Shown here in pieces: positions 38,106 through 39,541 of a DNA stretch of 39,541 nucleotides. This DNA is from a virus, in IMG/VR virus record IMGVR_UViG_3300031658_000028, positions 1 to 39,541 of that record; one strand, given 5' to 3'. Positions within the stretch are counted from its first letter, which is position 1, and each line of letters begins with the position of its first letter. A program made the position numbers and the translations under genes. The notes beneath the pieces were generated by a model. The model made no database searches. It saw only the letters and a program-made list of their open reading frames with translations, and was not told the DNA's origin.

Positions 38106-39541
38106 TCACGCCTGTAAGGCGATAATCCTCAACTGTTTTGCTTCTGGTATTACAGAAGTATTTGTAGAAAGCATGACCAGTTTCGCAGAGAAGTATTTGA
38201 ATCTCTTGAAACTAGTAGCGGCGACAGTAGCGGTTACTACGGGTCTTGTTCCCAAGAATGTCCACGTTATACCACCATCAGTCGCAGTTCCACTTGTGTG
38301 CGTAGGCGGAGAAGCGGCACCAGATGTCCCACCGATTGTTGCTTTGTATATCTTGCCATTGGTGTGAGCAACAATAGTGTTAACCGCAAATTGAGTACTT
38401 ACTGTATGGTCTCTAAATACCTTGATTGTTGGTGCAGACCCATATCCACGGCCTGGGTTAACAATCTCGACAGTGGAGAGTCCACCATTATTCAATGTCG
38501 TAGTCTTGATTGCTGCCTGTGCGCTTGGCGTGCCACCCGCACTTATGAAGAAATCCACATCACTTGTATTAGCAATACCACTACCAGCAGTACCAATCGT
38601 TAGTGCATTCACACGACTACTGGAGTATTCAAACACCCCAGCAGAATCAGTAGCGGTACTAGGAAGTTTAAAGTTGAAGTCGATGAATTGATTCTGTGCC
38701 ATCGAGAATCCAGCAGGAGTAGTATCATCATACTCCATTTCTACCCAAGGTAAATCTCGTTGGAAATTTCCGTCATCTTCCTGAGCCTGTCCCTTGAAGT
38801 AAATCTTGAAACTTGAACCCTGCGGCATCCTCAGCGCGACTGAAAGTCTCACATCTTCAGCTTCCTGTCCATCAGCAAGTCGTACTACCCTAGAAAGGAA
38901 TTTCGATTTTGCATTACCGGCGTTACCTGTTTCATTCGTGGTATCATTGTTTATCTCATAACTCCTAGTAATTACAGAATTACGATAGAGAGAAAGCACC
39001 GGCGATAAGTCAGCAGTCGTTGTATTCAACGAGTAGCGGTGTCGATAACTCTTCTTCGCCAATCGGTTACCACCACTAAATGCAGCTTCGTTTGACGCAG
39101 AATATATTGCCTTTTCTGCGGTCAACCCCTGTCTCACAACAGGAAGCATGTCAGTGAATGTTGTCCCAGCGGCACTAGCACCGACTGAATTAGTAGAACA
39201 GATTTTATAACCTAACTGCGCTTCTGGGAATTCTTTAGCCGTCATATTTGTTCTGAAGTTATTAAAGACCTTATTATAGATACTTGCAATCTTGAAAGTA
39301 GTGTTTCTATTGTAACCTATTTCACCACCAGCGGTGAGTGGTTCACCTGTACCAAGAACATCATTCGCAGCAAAGAATCTGTCTGCGTCACTATGAGCGG
39401 CAGCAACAGTTAATCTGTTATAGGTGATGTCTATTTTCTCTGTTAACGGGTCAACTTCTTCCACGTTACCATACTTCATCTTGAGCGAGAAGGTAGCACC
39501 AGAAGCACCAGAGGGAGCAACGGATAATTGTCCTGTAGTAT
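38106..39541 (-). CDS. Large virion structural (fibre/baseplate-type) protein, N-terminus beyond window
   Basis: The frame stays open to the right edge (an internal ATG at 39479 is not the start), so the N-terminal part is missing. The visible 477 codons have ITYNRLTVAAAH, KSKFLSRVVRLADGQEAEDVRLSVALRMPQGSSFKIYFKG and LPWVEMEYDD, the style of the large fibre or baseplate proteins of marine T4-like phages. A Gly-rich segment with NALTIGTAGSGIANTS and NPGRGYGSAPTIKV (about 38430-38610) carries the same GxGYxxxP type of repeat as gp18 and gp15. Another insert, GKIYKATIGGTSGAASPPTHTSG, looks like a carbohydrate-binding beta motif. Confidence 0.8.
   Translation of the reverse strand, partial: TTGQLSVAPSGASGATFSLKMKYGNVEEVDPLTEKIDITYNRLTVAAAHSDADRFFAANDVLGTGEPLTAGGEIGYNRNTTFKIASIYNKVFNNFRTNMTAKEFPEAQLGYKICSTNSVGASAAGTTFTDMLPVVRQGLTAEKAIYSASNEAAFSGGNRLAKKSYRHRYSLNTTTADLSPVLSLYRNSVITRSYEINNDTTNETGNAGNAKSKFLSRVVRLADGQEAEDVRLSVALRMPQGSSFKIYFKGQAQEDDGNFQRDLPWVEMEYDDTTPAGFSMAQNQFIDFNFKLPSTATDSAGVFEYSSSRVNALTIGTAGSGIANTSDVDFFISAGGTPSAQAAIKTTTLNNGGLSTVEIVNPGRGYGSAPTIKVFRDHTVSTQFAVNTIVAHTNGKIYKATIGGTSGAASPPTHTSGTATDGGITWTFLGTRPVVTATVAATSFKRFKYFSAKLVMLSTNTSVIPEAKQLRIIALQA

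Noticed and set aside
37873-38107. Two GATAAATA sequences (37873-37880 and 38100-38107) close to fibre gene starts
   Set aside because: They are only 17 and 4 bases from the ATGs, too close for a -10 element followed by a leader and ribosome site, and each has one mismatch.
1-39541. tRNA genes, CRISPR arrays, integrase/att sites or insertion sequences
   Set aside because: Searched by eye in the few gaps; the gaps are under 130 bases and hold only promoters, terminators or small genes.

Overview
The window is a piece of a marine T4-like myovirus genome of the cyanophage/pelagiphage kind. The evidence is a near-complete T4 head, neck and tail gene block in the expected order, together with T4-type replication, recombination and late-transcription genes. 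Short ATGA or TAATG overlaps between genes are common, and exact TATAAATA late promoters sit in front of structural genes. No photosynthesis genes, tRNAs, integrase or CRISPR array are visible. The IscU-type scaffold gene carries an LPPVK motif, which is specific to the ISC/HscA system. This argues for a proteobacterial host rather than a cyanobacterium, but that is an inference.

Layout. Positions 1-12328 are minus strand and hold early/middle and accessory genes: a truncated CobT-like metallopeptidase, two small proteins, iscA and iscU, a secreted staphylococcal-type nuclease with its own late-type promoter and terminator, peptide deformylase, gp46/gp47, a GT-B-like glycosyltransferase, a cytidylyltransferase, glutaredoxin, a DUF4338-like protein, a conserved phage protein, the late sigma factor gp55, a possible Sm-like protein, UvsW and UvsY. 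Positions 12343-28469 are minus strand and hold the virion block: a tail-tube-like protein, gp23, gp22, gp21, small head proteins, gp20, gp19, gp18, gp17, gp16, gp15, gp14, gp13, a neck-fibre protein at the wac position, a Cys-rich miniprotein and an Ig-like structural protein.

Positions 28487-34133 switch to the plus strand and form a compact accessory operon. It has four paralogous GT-A glycosyltransferases, one of them fused to a long repeat region and a C-terminal SPASM-like cysteine cluster without a radical-SAM motif, plus a one-helix membrane miniprotein and a methyltransferase-like protein. From 34130 to the right edge the minus strand resumes with a 2OG-oxygenase-like protein, a fifth GT-A enzyme and tail-fibre/virion proteins, the last running off the window.

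How it fits together. gp55 with the TATAAATA sites should drive late expression. gp46/47, UvsW and UvsY serve recombination-dependent replication. gp20-gp23 build and mature the head, gp16/17 package DNA, and gp13-15, gp18 and gp19 make the neck and tail. The glycosyltransferase, methyltransferase and oxygenase cassette between neck and fibre genes probably modifies virion fibres or a host surface glycan. The iscU-iscA pair and glutaredoxin could supply Fe-S clusters, possibly to the cysteine-rich domain of the fused glycosyltransferase; this link is speculative. Three early-type promoters share an extended -35 element, and one perfect consensus sigma70 promoter points against the surrounding genes into the 3' end of the possible Sm-like gene.
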